22,070 nt of DNA from Burkholderiales bacterium (GCA_005800405.1 SYFN01000170.1:1-22070); one strand, 5' to 3'; shown: positions 13,641-21,633, numbered from the stretch's first letter. Notes: generated from the sequence alone by a model not told the origin. Numbers and translations: made by a program.

Positions 13641-14734
13641 TTATTTTTTGCGGATCGCCGTGATTAACGCATAGGTACCGTCTTTGTAATACCCCCATTC
13701 GGAAATTCAGAGGACGTACATCGTTGCAGTCGTCAAAAGACGCCACCAAATCTCGCTGATACGGATTCAAGGCGTGATGCGTACCCTCGACGTTACCGTA
13801 CAGCTGAGTACTGAAACCACCATCCAGTTGGGTGTAATGGGTACCGGTTTCATCCTGAATAACACAGGCAGCAGGATTTATTACAGCATCAGCCGTTATC
13901 GAACGATGTTTGTTTTGTGGCAGGTGCGATGCAGCTTTGCAAAGAGCCGGATTAAAGGCAAGCTGTTTGATCAACGCATGATTTTTGGGTGATGCCTGGA
14001 GACCTTTGTCGGATAGATCGATGCGCAGATAAGCCAATGCGACCGGCCGGCCGTTCTTAGTGAGTTTAAAGCGCACTGACGTCCACTCTTTGGTGGCGAT
14101 AAGCGATTCAATGATACCCCCTTGCTCATTCCATACGACAGGGATGACATCGTTGATCATGAAACGCCGACGCTGCAATGTCGTTGCCAGAACAGTCTTG
14201 GCGCCCAAAGGTATCTTGTTCTGATATATATTGATCAAGATGTTCGGTCACGACAAATCCATTACGTCCGTAATTTTCCCACGCAGCAGTCAGGACATTC
14301 AACCTGTGATCCAGCGTAGCCGGGTTTAGTGTGCGCAGATCGATAGGCTGGTAAGCGCGCTGCGCAGCCACCATCACATCACGCCGCACATTCGGATAAA
14401 TCCGGTAGACCGTAGAAAAATCGGAACCAGAAAAAGGGTAAAAAACCGTTTCGCGGAAGACAGGTGCTTCTTTCTGTGACCAAGCCATCATGGGATTGGC
14501 GATTTTCGCGACGTACTGATTCCAGTTTGGATATACCTGATTGGAGTAGCCTTGCCACCGCTCGGTTTTCAATTGTGGGGGTAATCCTGATGGCAATACA
14601 CTGCCGGATAACAGCGTGGCGGTTTCCAAAATACTGGTCGGCAGAATAATAGATGTCGTATCAGCTGCTTGAACCGCTTGTGCGAAAATAAATGCTGCAA
14701 CAAAACCGGCTGTGCTGCTCAGCGCTGCTGTCAT
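13641..14734 (-). pseudogene. Secreted protein of unknown function with two frameshifts, first gene of the MBOAT unit
   Basis: A gene of about 363-365 codons can be rebuilt from three frames. Frame one (from ATG 14734) gives a signal peptide (AQAVQA-AD) and residues up to GFVVTEHLDQY. An AT-dinucleotide tract (about 14224-14231) then shifts the frame: two extra AT units, or one missing, restores YQNKIPLGAKTVL. The second frame runs to NFRMG, where a run of five C on the plus strand (13692-13696) holds one base too many. Correcting it gives MGYYKDGTYALITAIRKK and a TAA at 13643-13641, a far better ending than the unshifted frame. The segment FYPFSGSDFSTVYRIYPN resembles a motif seen in uncharacterised exported proteins. 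I do not know the function; its place ahead of MBOAT and SGNH genes suggests a periplasmic part of the same system. No good Shine-Dalgarno is seen. Confidence 0.75.
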
Positions 14735-15143
14735 TTTTATTTTTAGTTTGGATTCATGTTGGAGTTATAAAAATCGGCGAGGGCAAATCAGCAGGCTCGG
14801 TTGTGCACTTAAATGAGCAGAAAATCATCCGGGTGGGCGGATTTCTCGCAGCCACAAAAAACACTCGGCTCGGTTTGTCCAAGACTTTGCTTACTTTTCA
14901 TTGTACCAACAGACCCTATACGAGGTTTTGACTGCTATCTCATTCACTGACTCAAAAAATTTATCTTGATTGCCACATTGGTAATAAATCCTGCAAAAAC
15001 GGTGTGGTACGGATACTACGGGCACGGGCAGACCCGAAAAGCCTGGACGGGTAGGCTGTTGGCGGAGCGCTTTACGATTCACCTAGACGGACTCTACATA
15101 GCTCTGCTGCAATGCGAGCTTCTAACAACCATTGGCACAACCC
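14735..15143. promoter_or_regulatory. Divergent intergenic region with a structured thrH leader
   Basis: This 409-bp gap separates the two arms of the acylation island and should hold promoters for both. The left part is A/T-rich (minus-arm promoter side), but no strong -35/-10 pair stands out. Near thrH there are two neighbouring hairpins: CGGG/CCCG (15025-15028 and 15033-15036) and AGCCT/AGGCT (15040-15044 and 15053-15057). They sit about 90 bases before the thrH start, where a leader RNA would be. I do not recognise a known riboswitch consensus here. Confidence 0.4.
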
Positions 15144-15749
15144 ATGAAACAAACGATCGTCACACTCGACATGGAAGGTGTTGTGACACCGGAAATCTGG
15201 ATTGCTGTGGCCGAGAAAACCGGCATAGAGGCGTTGCGCCGAACGACACGCGACGAGCCGGATTACGACAAGCTCATGCGCAGCCGTCTGGAGATACTGG
15301 ATCAGCATGGGCTGAGCCTGTCTGCGATACAGGCGGTCATTGGCACACTGGAACCCTTGCCCGGAGCCAGGGATTTTCTGGATACCCTGCGCTCGAAAGC
15401 CCAGTTACTGATCCTTTCGGATACCTTCGAGCAGTTTGCTGCACCGTTTATGCGGCAGCTTGGGATGCCCACCTTGCTGTGTCATACGCTCTTGGTCAGG
15501 GATGACAGGATTGTCGACTACCGGCTTCGTATTCCAGATCAAAAGCGTGCCGCAGTACTGGCGCTCCAACAACTCAATTACCGGGTGATTGCCGCAGGCG
15601 ATTCCTTCAATGACACCAGCATGCTAGCGAGCGCAGATACGGGATTCTTGTTTCACGCACCCGCCAATGTCAAAGCCCAATTCCCCGAATTTACGGCAGT
15701 CGAGGATTATGCCGACTTGCTCTCGCTGATCGAGAACGCGATGCATTGA
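15144..15749 (+). CDS. thrH: ThrH: phosphoserine phosphatase / homoserine phosphotransferase
   Basis: A 201-residue HAD-superfamily enzyme that resembles Pseudomonas ThrH (205 residues in my recollection) along its whole length. Matching segments include LDMEGVVTPEIWIAVAEKTGI (nucleophile Asp9), TTRDEPDYDKLM, RLEILDQHGL, LILSDTFEQF (Ser/Asp motif II), MRQLGMPTLLCH, YRVIAAGDSFNDTSML (acidic motif) and LFHAPANV. ThrH removes phosphate from phosphoserine and can pass it to homoserine, linking serine and threonine pathways in the cytosol. As in known ThrH, the second acidic position of the DxD motif is a Glu (DMEG). ATG 15144 is used; an upstream in-frame TTG at 15132 is less likely. Its place ahead of the acyltransferase, 132 bp away, may be chance, since no metabolic link to surface acylation is evident. 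Confidence 0.93.
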   Translation: MKQTIVTLDMEGVVTPEIWIAVAEKTGIEALRRTTRDEPDYDKLMRSRLEILDQHGLSLSAIQAVIGTLEPLPGARDFLDTLRSKAQLLILSDTFEQFAAPFMRQLGMPTLLCHTLLVRDDRIVDYRLRIPDQKRAAVLALQQLNYRVIAAGDSFNDTSMLASADTGFLFHAPANVKAQFPEFTAVEDYADLLSLIENAMH

Positions 15750-15756
15750 CTGTCGC

Positions 15757-15792
15757 TTGAATATTAATTTGGTAATAATTGTTTATATTCAA
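15757..15792. repeat. A/T-rich inverted repeat after thrH
   Basis: TTGAATAT (15757-15764) and ATATTCAA (15785-15792) are perfect inverted copies around a 20-bp A/T-rich spacer, 8 bp after the thrH stop. The block may contain the promoter of the acyltransferase gene (TTGAAT and TATATT hexamers are present, but the spacing is 21) or a regulator site. Confidence 0.35.
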
Positions 15793-15834
15793 ACGCATGA
15801 GATAACAATACCGTGTCAGAACTTTATCAAAACT

Positions 15835-15857
15835 GCTGATTACTCCATATAATCAGC
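15835..15857. promoter_or_regulatory. 8-bp inverted repeat 24 bp before the acyltransferase start
   Basis: GCTGATTA (15835-15842) and TAATCAGC (15850-15857) form a perfect 8-bp inverted repeat with a seven-base spacer. It lies between the putative promoter block and the GTG start at 15882. It could be an operator or a leader hairpin limiting translation. No T-run follows, so a terminator for thrH is less likely. Confidence 0.4.
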
Positions 15858-15881
15858 GGTCTGCATTTTCCGAGCATCGCT

Positions 15882-17753
15882 GTGACGCACCAGCAGAAAC
15901 ATACCGACTATCTGCCTGGCCTTGAGGGCTTGCGTGCATTCGCGGTACTCGCCGTCATTTTGTATCACCTGGATATTCCCGGTTTGTTTGCTTCGGGTTT
16001 TCTGGGCGTCGATATCTTTTTCACGGTCTCGGGCTTTCTGATTACAGCCCAGTTAATCCGGCAATTTCAAAAAAATGGCACGATCGCCATTGGTAATTTT
16101 TATCTGAAGCGAGCACGTCGATTATTTCCTGCGGTACTGGTTTTGCTTGTATTTTGTGTTCTGGTAACCGATTGGATCGCCAGGGATGCTGCCTGGCGCA
16201 CGCGCTCCGATTTGCTGCCTGCACTTTTTTATTTTTCGAACTGGTGGCAAATCTTTTCGGAACAGTCCTATTTCGAGATGTCCGGCCGCCCTGCTCTGTT
16301 ACAGCATCTTTGGTCGCTGGCCATCGAAGAACAGTTCTATATCGTATGGCCCTTACTACTAATCGTGATACTGCGTTACTTTCGCGAGCGCGGTGTTTTG
16401 CTCACGGCTGCTGCTCTCGCTTTGCTGAGCTCTGCGTGGATGATTTACCTGTCTATTCGGTCCGGCTATCCCCAGTCGCAAGATCCTAGCCGCATTTATC
16501 TGGGAACGGATACGCACACCATGGGCTTGTTTATGGGTGCAACCTTGGCCGCTGCCTGGAATCCTTGGCAAGCACATACGTCACCGAGGACCCAGATCAC
16601 GGGCGCAGTGAGTGATTTTCTGGGCGTCTTCTGCCTGAGTGCTCTGCTATGGGCGATGCTGTTCGTGACAGAGTATGATCGTGGCTTGTATCAGGGCGGT
16701 TTTTTCTGGGTTTGTCTGTTTTCGATTGGCCTCGTATTCGCTGCCTCGCGAAAAGATAGTGCACTGTCCGCCTGGATGAGCATTCGTCCACTCGCCTGGC
16801 TGGGCAAACGATCCTATGGACTGTATTTGTGGCACTGGCCTGTCTTTGCCCTGCTACGTCCCGAATTCGAGTTATCGGATAACGCGTGGGTACAGGCGGC
16901 GATACGCCTGACGCTCACGCTGATACTGACAGAGCTTTCATACCAGCTGGTTGAGAATCCGGTCAGAACAGGCGACGTTTTTCGATGGCCAGTCACCCAA
17001 CGCTACGGATTTTACGCATTGTGTCTTCTCGGTATTGCATCAGCAGTGTTGACAATACAAATACGTCCCGCACCCATTCAAAACAATAGTGCGCTGATCA
17101 ACTCGACCGACGACGACATCTCACAGCCGAGTGACTCGCCTACTCACAATGAGATTGCACCTCAGCAGATGCGTGCTGCGTGTATTCGCTCTGTATCAAA
17201 TAAATTTTCTGTCAAGTCAAAACCACTGATTACCATACTCGGCGATTCCGTATTGCTAGGCGCAAGTGATCACCTGGCAAAGAAGGTGGAAGGCCTGGAA
17301 ATTGATGCAGCGATTGGCCGTCAGGGCAAGGATGGATTAAGCCGTCTGCGGGAGATGAAAGATAGAAATGAACTGGCTGATATCGTTATCATTCATCTCG
17401 GTACAAATGGCTATTTGTATGAATCACAAGTTCGAGAAGTAATGACGCTGCTCTCCAATGTACACCAGGTTGTTTTCATCAATGTCAAAGCGCCGCGCCG
17501 CTGGGAAAAATCGAATAACGAGTTATTCAAAAATCTAAGCAAGGAATTTACAAACGTCAAACTGATTGACTGGCGCGCTATTGGACAAAGCCATAAAGAA
17601 TATTTTGGGAAAGACCATATCCATCTGACAAAAAAAGGAGTGCGAGCAATGACAACAGAGATTTTGCGCGTATCCGGCCTGCCAGCTCCAATAACTAATG
17701 AGATCAATAAAACTTTGAAGGTGGTGCCTTGCGGTGTCAGCGGCCAACGATGA
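15882..17753 (+). CDS. Acyltransferase-3 (OafA/OatA type) with fused C-terminal SGNH domain
   Basis: A 623-residue inner-membrane O-acyltransferase. Residues about 8-395 form the acyltransferase-3 domain with ten or so membrane segments. Motifs are YLPGLEGLRAFAV, ILYHL (His29), GVDIFFTVSGFLI, LWSLAIEEQFYIVWP (Glu149/150) and SYGLYLWHWP. A Ser/Asp/Asn-rich periplasmic linker (about 398-428) joins an SGNH domain (about 446-600) with ILGDSVLLG (Ser456), HLGTNG (Asn509) and DHIH (Asp578, His581). In OafA/OatA-type proteins the membrane part brings acetyl groups from cytoplasmic acetyl-CoA outward and the SGNH part hands them to glycan or peptidoglycan. The acceptor here is unknown. The start is GTG 15882, chosen because the family begins just before YLPGLEGLRA. 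It is followed after 51 bp by another SGNH gene on the same strand. Confidence 0.93.
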   Translation: MTHQQKHTDYLPGLEGLRAFAVLAVILYHLDIPGLFASGFLGVDIFFTVSGFLITAQLIRQFQKNGTIAIGNFYLKRARRLFPAVLVLLVFCVLVTDWIARDAAWRTRSDLLPALFYFSNWWQIFSEQSYFEMSGRPALLQHLWSLAIEEQFYIVWPLLLIVILRYFRERGVLLTAAALALLSSAWMIYLSIRSGYPQSQDPSRIYLGTDTHTMGLFMGATLAAAWNPWQAHTSPRTQITGAVSDFLGVFCLSALLWAMLFVTEYDRGLYQGGFFWVCLFSIGLVFAASRKDSALSAWMSIRPLAWLGKRSYGLYLWHWPVFALLRPEFELSDNAWVQAAIRLTLTLILTELSYQLVENPVRTGDVFRWPVTQRYGFYALCLLGIASAVLTIQIRPAPIQNNSALINSTDDDISQPSDSPTHNEIAPQQMRAACIRSVSNKFSVKSKPLITILGDSVLLGASDHLAKKVEGLEIDAAIGRQGKDGLSRLREMKDRNELADIVIIHLGTNGYLYESQVREVMTLLSNVHQVVFINVKAPRRWEKSNNELFKNLSKEFTNVKLIDWRAIGQSHKEYFGKDHIHLTKKGVRAMTTEILRVSGLPAPITNEINKTLKVVPCGVSGQR

Positions 17754-17804
17754 CAAGCGCGTTCGCAAGCTACTAAATTAAATTTAACACCCTGCGTATG
17801 ATTG

Positions 17805-18605
17805 ATGCCCACACCAAATAATCAAAATCGAATAATCGCTTTGGTGATGGCGATACTGCTGCCGTTGCTCGTTTACCTGCTGCAGCATACGACGTCCACC
17901 ACCCATCCGGAACACGACGCTGCCAAGGTGTCGCTGAACTCCGGAGCCGAGATACCAGCTCCAGAATGGAGCAGACCAAGCGTTCAACGCATCTTGTTTG
18001 CAGGCGATTCGATGATGCAGGGGATAGCGCCGATTGTCATTCGCCGGCTGAAAGTGTCACATCCTGGCTGGCTACTGCGCGACGAGAGTCAGCAAAGCAC
18101 GGGATTGAGCATCAAACGGCAGTTGGACTGGGTTCAAAAAATAAAAGCAGAAATAGTCGAGCATAAACTGACGACAGTGGCCGTGTTTCTGGGGCCCAAT
18201 GATCCTTGGGATATCTACGAAAATAAACAAGTGATTCGCTTTCCATCGGCAGAATGGGAGACGCGCTACATTGCAAGAGTCAGCGAAATCTGCGAATTTA
18301 CGAAGAAAAAAAAAGTACATCTGATTTGGATTGGCCTACCAACAATGAAACAGGCGCGGGTACATCGAGGTGCCACTGTTCAAAATCCGATTTTTAGACG
18401 TACCATGGAAAAATATGGCTTTCATTTTATATCCACCGAAACACTCATTGGCCGTCTGGACCAGCCTTATGTCCGCTACATGATAGATGCAGAAGGAAAA
18501 AAAATCAACCTTCGCGCTGATGATGGGATTCATTTCAGTTCCCAGGGCTTGCAGAGAATCGCTGCAGCTGTTTTAAAAACTATCGATCCTTCCCTTGATA
18601 ATTGA
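17805..18605 (+). CDS. DUF459-like SGNH hydrolase, membrane-anchored
   Basis: A 266-residue protein with a single hydrophobic helix near the N-terminus (about 10-27), a linker, and an SGNH domain (about 60-260). Block I is LFAGDSMMQGIAP (Ser69), typical of the DUF459 group. Block III is VFLGPNDPWDI and block V is DDGIHFSSQG (Asp240, His243). The GDSMMQG / GPNDPW / DGIHF set is close to periplasmic proteins found with acyltransferase-3 genes, where they are thought to handle acyl groups on the exported glycan. Visible A/T content is higher than in thrH and the membrane part of the upstream gene. ATG 17805 is preceded by an in-frame TTG at 17802; neither has a clear Shine-Dalgarno. It lies 51 bp after the acyltransferase stop and 54 bp before the next SGNH gene, so one transcript is likely. 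Confidence 0.88.
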   Translation: MPTPNNQNRIIALVMAILLPLLVYLLQHTTSTTHPEHDAAKVSLNSGAEIPAPEWSRPSVQRILFAGDSMMQGIAPIVIRRLKVSHPGWLLRDESQQSTGLSIKRQLDWVQKIKAEIVEHKLTTVAVFLGPNDPWDIYENKQVIRFPSAEWETRYIARVSEICEFTKKKKVHLIWIGLPTMKQARVHRGATVQNPIFRRTMEKYGFHFISTETLIGRLDQPYVRYMIDAEGKKINLRADDGIHFSSQGLQRIAAAVLKTIDPSLDN

Positions 18606-18659
18606 GATGACACCATATCCACGCGCACCAATAGGATTTATACAGCAGGCCTGTCAACC

Positions 18660-20207
18660 ATGCTGATTCAATCGTTGATCGCAAGAGCTCACGCCACAGT
18701 CAATCGCGGTGCCTACTCTGTAGTGCTGGCGGTGGTATGTACGCCCCTCACGTCACTGGCGATTGAGCCGGGGAGATATTTCATTTTTCAGCAAGGCTCG
18801 GTCATCGGCGATCTACAGTGCCCACTCAAGAATACGATCAACCCAGCGCCGTCGCGACAGAGCCAAGACATCATGGAACCTCCCGATGCCGAAGAACTTG
18901 ATGAGCTGGGCATACTGACCACAGGGCTCGGGAAAGTTATCGCGTCCGCACAGGACACGTCGCAGAACGCGTCGGTGGCCACGCGACCGGGTGGCGCCCA
19001 ATCACAAGCAATACGCGTTGGTATCTGGGGGGATAGTCATTTGGCGGCAGGGTCCTTCTCTGCTGAGCTGAAGCGAGTTTTTCTGTCACAGGGTCTGAAA
19101 ACAAGAACCCAATTTATTCCGTTCACAATGGGTAAAGCGGGCGTCAACCTACCCCTGCGCCGACACTGCATGGACCGATGGAAATCGGAACTGGCTTACG
19201 GCGCGCGCAATAGCGGTATACCGACTGGCGTGGGACTGAATGTGTTGCAGGGTGAATCTGGGGCCTACCTGTGGTTTGATTTGCGTAACGAAACTGGCGA
19301 AGCAGACGTCAACAGCATCGAGCTGTTTTTTCACCAGGCACCTCGTAACGGCAGTATCTCAATCAGTGTCGATGAGGGTCCGGAGAACAAAATTAGTCTG
19401 GATGGCGCCCAGGGCTTTGGCTCTCTGACGATTGTGGGCAATCGTCCAATATCCCTGCTGAAAATTCGTGTGAGCGAGATGCCGGTGCAGCTTAACGGCA
19501 TGTTTTGGAATTTTCGGCAGACTCCAGTCGCTACGCTGGATTCCTTTGGCATACCTGGCGCAACAGTCCGCGCATGGCAGCAATTGGATCCCGTATATTT
19601 TTCGGCGTATTTCAAAGACAGAAAATATGATCTTGTCATGCTGGAATACGGCACCAACGAAGGTAATGCCCTACCCTTTGATGCCCCCGGCTATGCAAAG
19701 ACACTTGAGCAGTCGCTGAGAAATTTTAGGCAAGTGTTCCCGCAATCGGAATGCCTCTTGATTGCACCTGGTGATCGGGGCACTCTTGTACCTCGAACAC
19801 GCAAGGGTAAAAAGCTTCACAAAAGCAAAGACCTAAAAGCAAAGAAAGATAAAAATCGACACAAGGTCACACCAAGCGGTCGTTTGAACCATGGATACCC
19901 GGCCGTGGACTTGCTGAGGTTTTCTGCCATCCACGAAAAGATAGCGACTATTCAAAAAGAGGTAGGAGCGCTCTATTCGTGCAAAGTCTGGAGTATGCAG
20001 ACCGCCATGGGTGGGCAAGGTTCCGCCTACGCGTGGCTACTGGCCAATCCTTCGCTGATGTCAAAAGACCTGACGCATTTCACCGTCAAGGGCTATCAGC
20101 GTCTTGCGCAGGAACTGGCGACGAGTCTTGGGTGGAAAACCGAAGCAAATGGGCCAGGCGCCGTGTCGCCCGAGACGTCCGTCGGGGATGAAGGGGCAGG
20201 CAGGTAA
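18660..20207 (+). CDS. Periplasmic SGNH/GDSL-type hydrolase (paralogue of the 9299-10816 gene)
   Basis: A 515-residue exported protein. A hydrophobic signal segment (about 18-35) is followed by an acidic linker (PPDAEELDELG, about 74-84) and an SGNH core with a beta-rich insert (about 200-290). Block I is RVGIWGDSHLAAG (Ser126), block III is EYGTNEGN (about 329-336) and block V is DLTH (Asp470, His473), a complete catalytic set. It matches the minus-arm gene at 9299 in RVGIWGxSH, AGxNLPxRxxC, YGTN(D/E), the (I/A)PGDR segment and the following Lys-rich loop (about 379-402 here). Cys54, Cys170, Cys365 and Cys441 correspond to cysteines there, which suggests conserved disulfides. It probably acts on the same kind of acylated surface glycan, as the third gene of the plus arm. 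The C-terminal 25 residues are a flexible Gly/Ser/Glu tail. Confidence 0.88.
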   Translation: MLIQSLIARAHATVNRGAYSVVLAVVCTPLTSLAIEPGRYFIFQQGSVIGDLQCPLKNTINPAPSRQSQDIMEPPDAEELDELGILTTGLGKVIASAQDTSQNASVATRPGGAQSQAIRVGIWGDSHLAAGSFSAELKRVFLSQGLKTRTQFIPFTMGKAGVNLPLRRHCMDRWKSELAYGARNSGIPTGVGLNVLQGESGAYLWFDLRNETGEADVNSIELFFHQAPRNGSISISVDEGPENKISLDGAQGFGSLTIVGNRPISLLKIRVSEMPVQLNGMFWNFRQTPVATLDSFGIPGATVRAWQQLDPVYFSAYFKDRKYDLVMLEYGTNEGNALPFDAPGYAKTLEQSLRNFRQVFPQSECLLIAPGDRGTLVPRTRKGKKLHKSKDLKAKKDKNRHKVTPSGRLNHGYPAVDLLRFSAIHEKIATIQKEVGALYSCKVWSMQTAMGGQGSAYAWLLANPSLMSKDLTHFTVKGYQRLAQELATSLGWKTEANGPGAVSPETSVGDEGAGR

Positions 20208-20303
20208 GCACTTTTCCAGATGGGGCAGGATGGCGGCGATGCAGTGATTGAAGGGATCTGGCTGGTGTCCTGCAGTGCCGATTGTAACTGGCGTATCGGC
20301 GAC

Positions 20304-21029
20304 TTATTTTTCGGCATCTGCAGCGACAGCCGACGATTCCGCCTCGGACGCATAGGCACCGGATTTGGCAGGTCTGGATCCAGACGGATCGAATGTGCTT
20401 CGAGTGATACCTCTCGCACAATCGCGGAACACCTCCAATTCGTACTTGACCTTGTAGACATAGGGATGCGAGGTATCGAAGCCAGCACCCACGTACATCG
20501 CGAGACCCCCATCCAAAGAGCCCGTCTGCCGAATGAAACTGCTGATAATGCCCGCCCCAACCAACATGTTGACCTCCGGGTTGAGTGCCGCATTCTCTCC
20601 ACCATAGGCAGCCAGCTTGCGCTTGTGCACATTGGGCATGATCTGCATCAGACCGAGGGCGCCCACGGGGCTGACCAGAAGCGGGTGGAATTTGGACTCA
20701 TTGGCGATGATGGCCAGAATCAAATCCGGATCCAGATCATGTTTAGCAGCGACCTGCTGAGCCAATTCCGTGATTTTTCTTGCCGCGTCCAAGGTAATTT
20801 TGTAGCGCCTGCTGATGCAGGCAGCTACCCGGTTTTTTGCCTCTGTCTCGTGATATTTCACGTGAGATAGATTAAAGGCAGCCAAGGAGTTCACGGTAAG
20901 GTCTTCGCCGGCCCGCGGCGCTTCGTCCACGGCAGATTCCCGCGAAGGTGCCTTCAGCAAAAATACCAGCGCCAGCACCACGCCCAAGACCACAGCCAGC
21001 CGCAGAAAAATTTTTGTTTTGTCTTGCAT
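20304..21029 (-). CDS. Membrane-anchored lytic transglycosylase (SLT domain)
   Basis: A 241-residue protein with an N-terminal transmembrane anchor (about 8-25, LRLAVVLGVVLALVFLL) and a compact SLT/lysozyme-like domain (about 85-205). Catalytic Glu111 is in IIANESKF; GALGLMQIMP (about 123-132) is the classical second motif. AMYVGAG (about 178-184) stands where most members have AAYNAG. Such enzymes cut the MurNAc-GlcNAc bond with 1,6-anhydro ring formation and are often part of secretion or envelope-spanning machines. The C-terminal 35 residues are Ser/Ala/Glu-rich and probably disordered. ATG 21029 is chosen because it immediately precedes the anchor; reading further upstream would translate the palindromic element at 21100, which is unlikely. 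The gene converges with the SGNH gene (96 bp apart) and appears to be alone. Confidence 0.9.
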   Translation of the reverse strand: MQDKTKIFLRLAVVLGVVLALVFLLKAPSRESAVDEAPRAGEDLTVNSLAAFNLSHVKYHETEAKNRVAACISRRYKITLDAARKITELAQQVAAKHDLDPDLILAIIANESKFHPLLVSPVGALGLMQIMPNVHKRKLAAYGGENAALNPEVNMLVGAGIISSFIRQTGSLDGGLAMYVGAGFDTSHPYVYKVKYELEVFRDCARGITRSTFDPSGSRPAKSGAYASEAESSAVAADAEK

Positions 21030-21099
21030 GTTGACCGCTATCTCAAGGGGGTGGTCGCCGGGACAACCGTTTATGCTGCAGTCTGAAGAAACGCTGATG

Positions 21100-21206
21100 A
21101 AGAACCTACCTCGTGAGGTCGATGGCAAGGCAGCAGTACCGCAGGCAGTACCGACGCACGACAAAGTCGTGCCAACGGCGCTCGCGGCCTCACGAGGTAG
21201 GTTCTT
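21100..21206. repeat. 107-bp palindromic element with perfect 19-bp terminal inverted repeats (REP/BIME- or MITE-like)
   Basis: AAGAACCTACCTCGTGAGG (21100-21118) is repeated exactly in inverted orientation at 21188-21206. The centre contains a perfect 7-bp hairpin, GCACGAC-AAA-GTCGTGC (21156-21172), preceded on the minus strand by GTTG, and a direct repeat CAGTACCG (21134-21141 and 21146-21153). Transcribed in either direction it would fold into a long stem with an inner hairpin. This nested design resembles REP pairs (BIMEs), which are mobilised by RAYT transposases, or a small MITE. No target-site duplication is evident beside it. No second copy was noticed in this window. It lies about 70 bp upstream of the transglycosylase start. 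Confidence 0.8.
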
Positions 21207-21627
21207 TATAAACCTGGAAACTTTTGTCGCGAGAACAACGGCATCGCGCACTTGCCCATGCTTGTCCCCGCGTCGCACGGCGACACTAGCGCGCCATAAA
21301 ACGGGGATTTATTCAACGTCTCTGCAGTTTTGATCATGTATCACTCAGCATTATAGGCTAGCGCACCGGCCGACTATCTTCGGCGAACACGTCCCGCTGC
21401 ACGACCTGCCACGCAAGCGAAAAAGCCTGATTCCCGGCGCATCGACGGTTCTGCGGCATGCCTTGATCCAATACCACCGCAAACTTTGCCTCCGAGGAAG
21501 CTGCACCAAGTCCCCCATGTCCAATCGCCGCGCCGCACTCGTGGGCTGGGGCGTACAGCCGGCACTTGGTCGCCTGATTTTTGGTGCAACGAATAATCAA
21601 GCTTTCTACCTATTTTATTGCTATTTA

Positions 21628-21633
21628 TATAAT
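21628..21633 (+). promoter_or_regulatory. TATAAT -10 candidate upstream of the SGNH fragment
   Basis: A perfect TATAAT sits in an A/T-rich block 132 bp before the start codon of the truncated SGNH gene. No good -35 hexamer is found at 16-18 bp spacing, so the call is weak. Confidence 0.25.

Noticed and set aside
14692..14931. Plus-strand open frame of about 80 codons over the start of the minus arm
   Set aside because: It overlaps the signal-peptide region of the frameshifted gene, lacks a ribosome binding site and shows no motif.
15001..15060. Cyclic-di-GMP (GEMM) riboswitch before thrH
   Set aside because: A GGGCA...ACC...GAAA-like string caught attention, but the conserved core pairing and the GACGCAAAGC-type segment are absent.
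20086..20632. Minus-strand frames overlapping the SGNH and transglycosylase 3' ends
   Set aside because: Arg/Ser/Cys-rich shadow frames opposite or inside confident coding sequences, without family features.
21030..21278. N-terminal extension of the lytic transglycosylase by 83 codons
   Set aside because: The extension would translate the palindromic element and has no motif. The ATG at 21029 starts directly before the membrane anchor.
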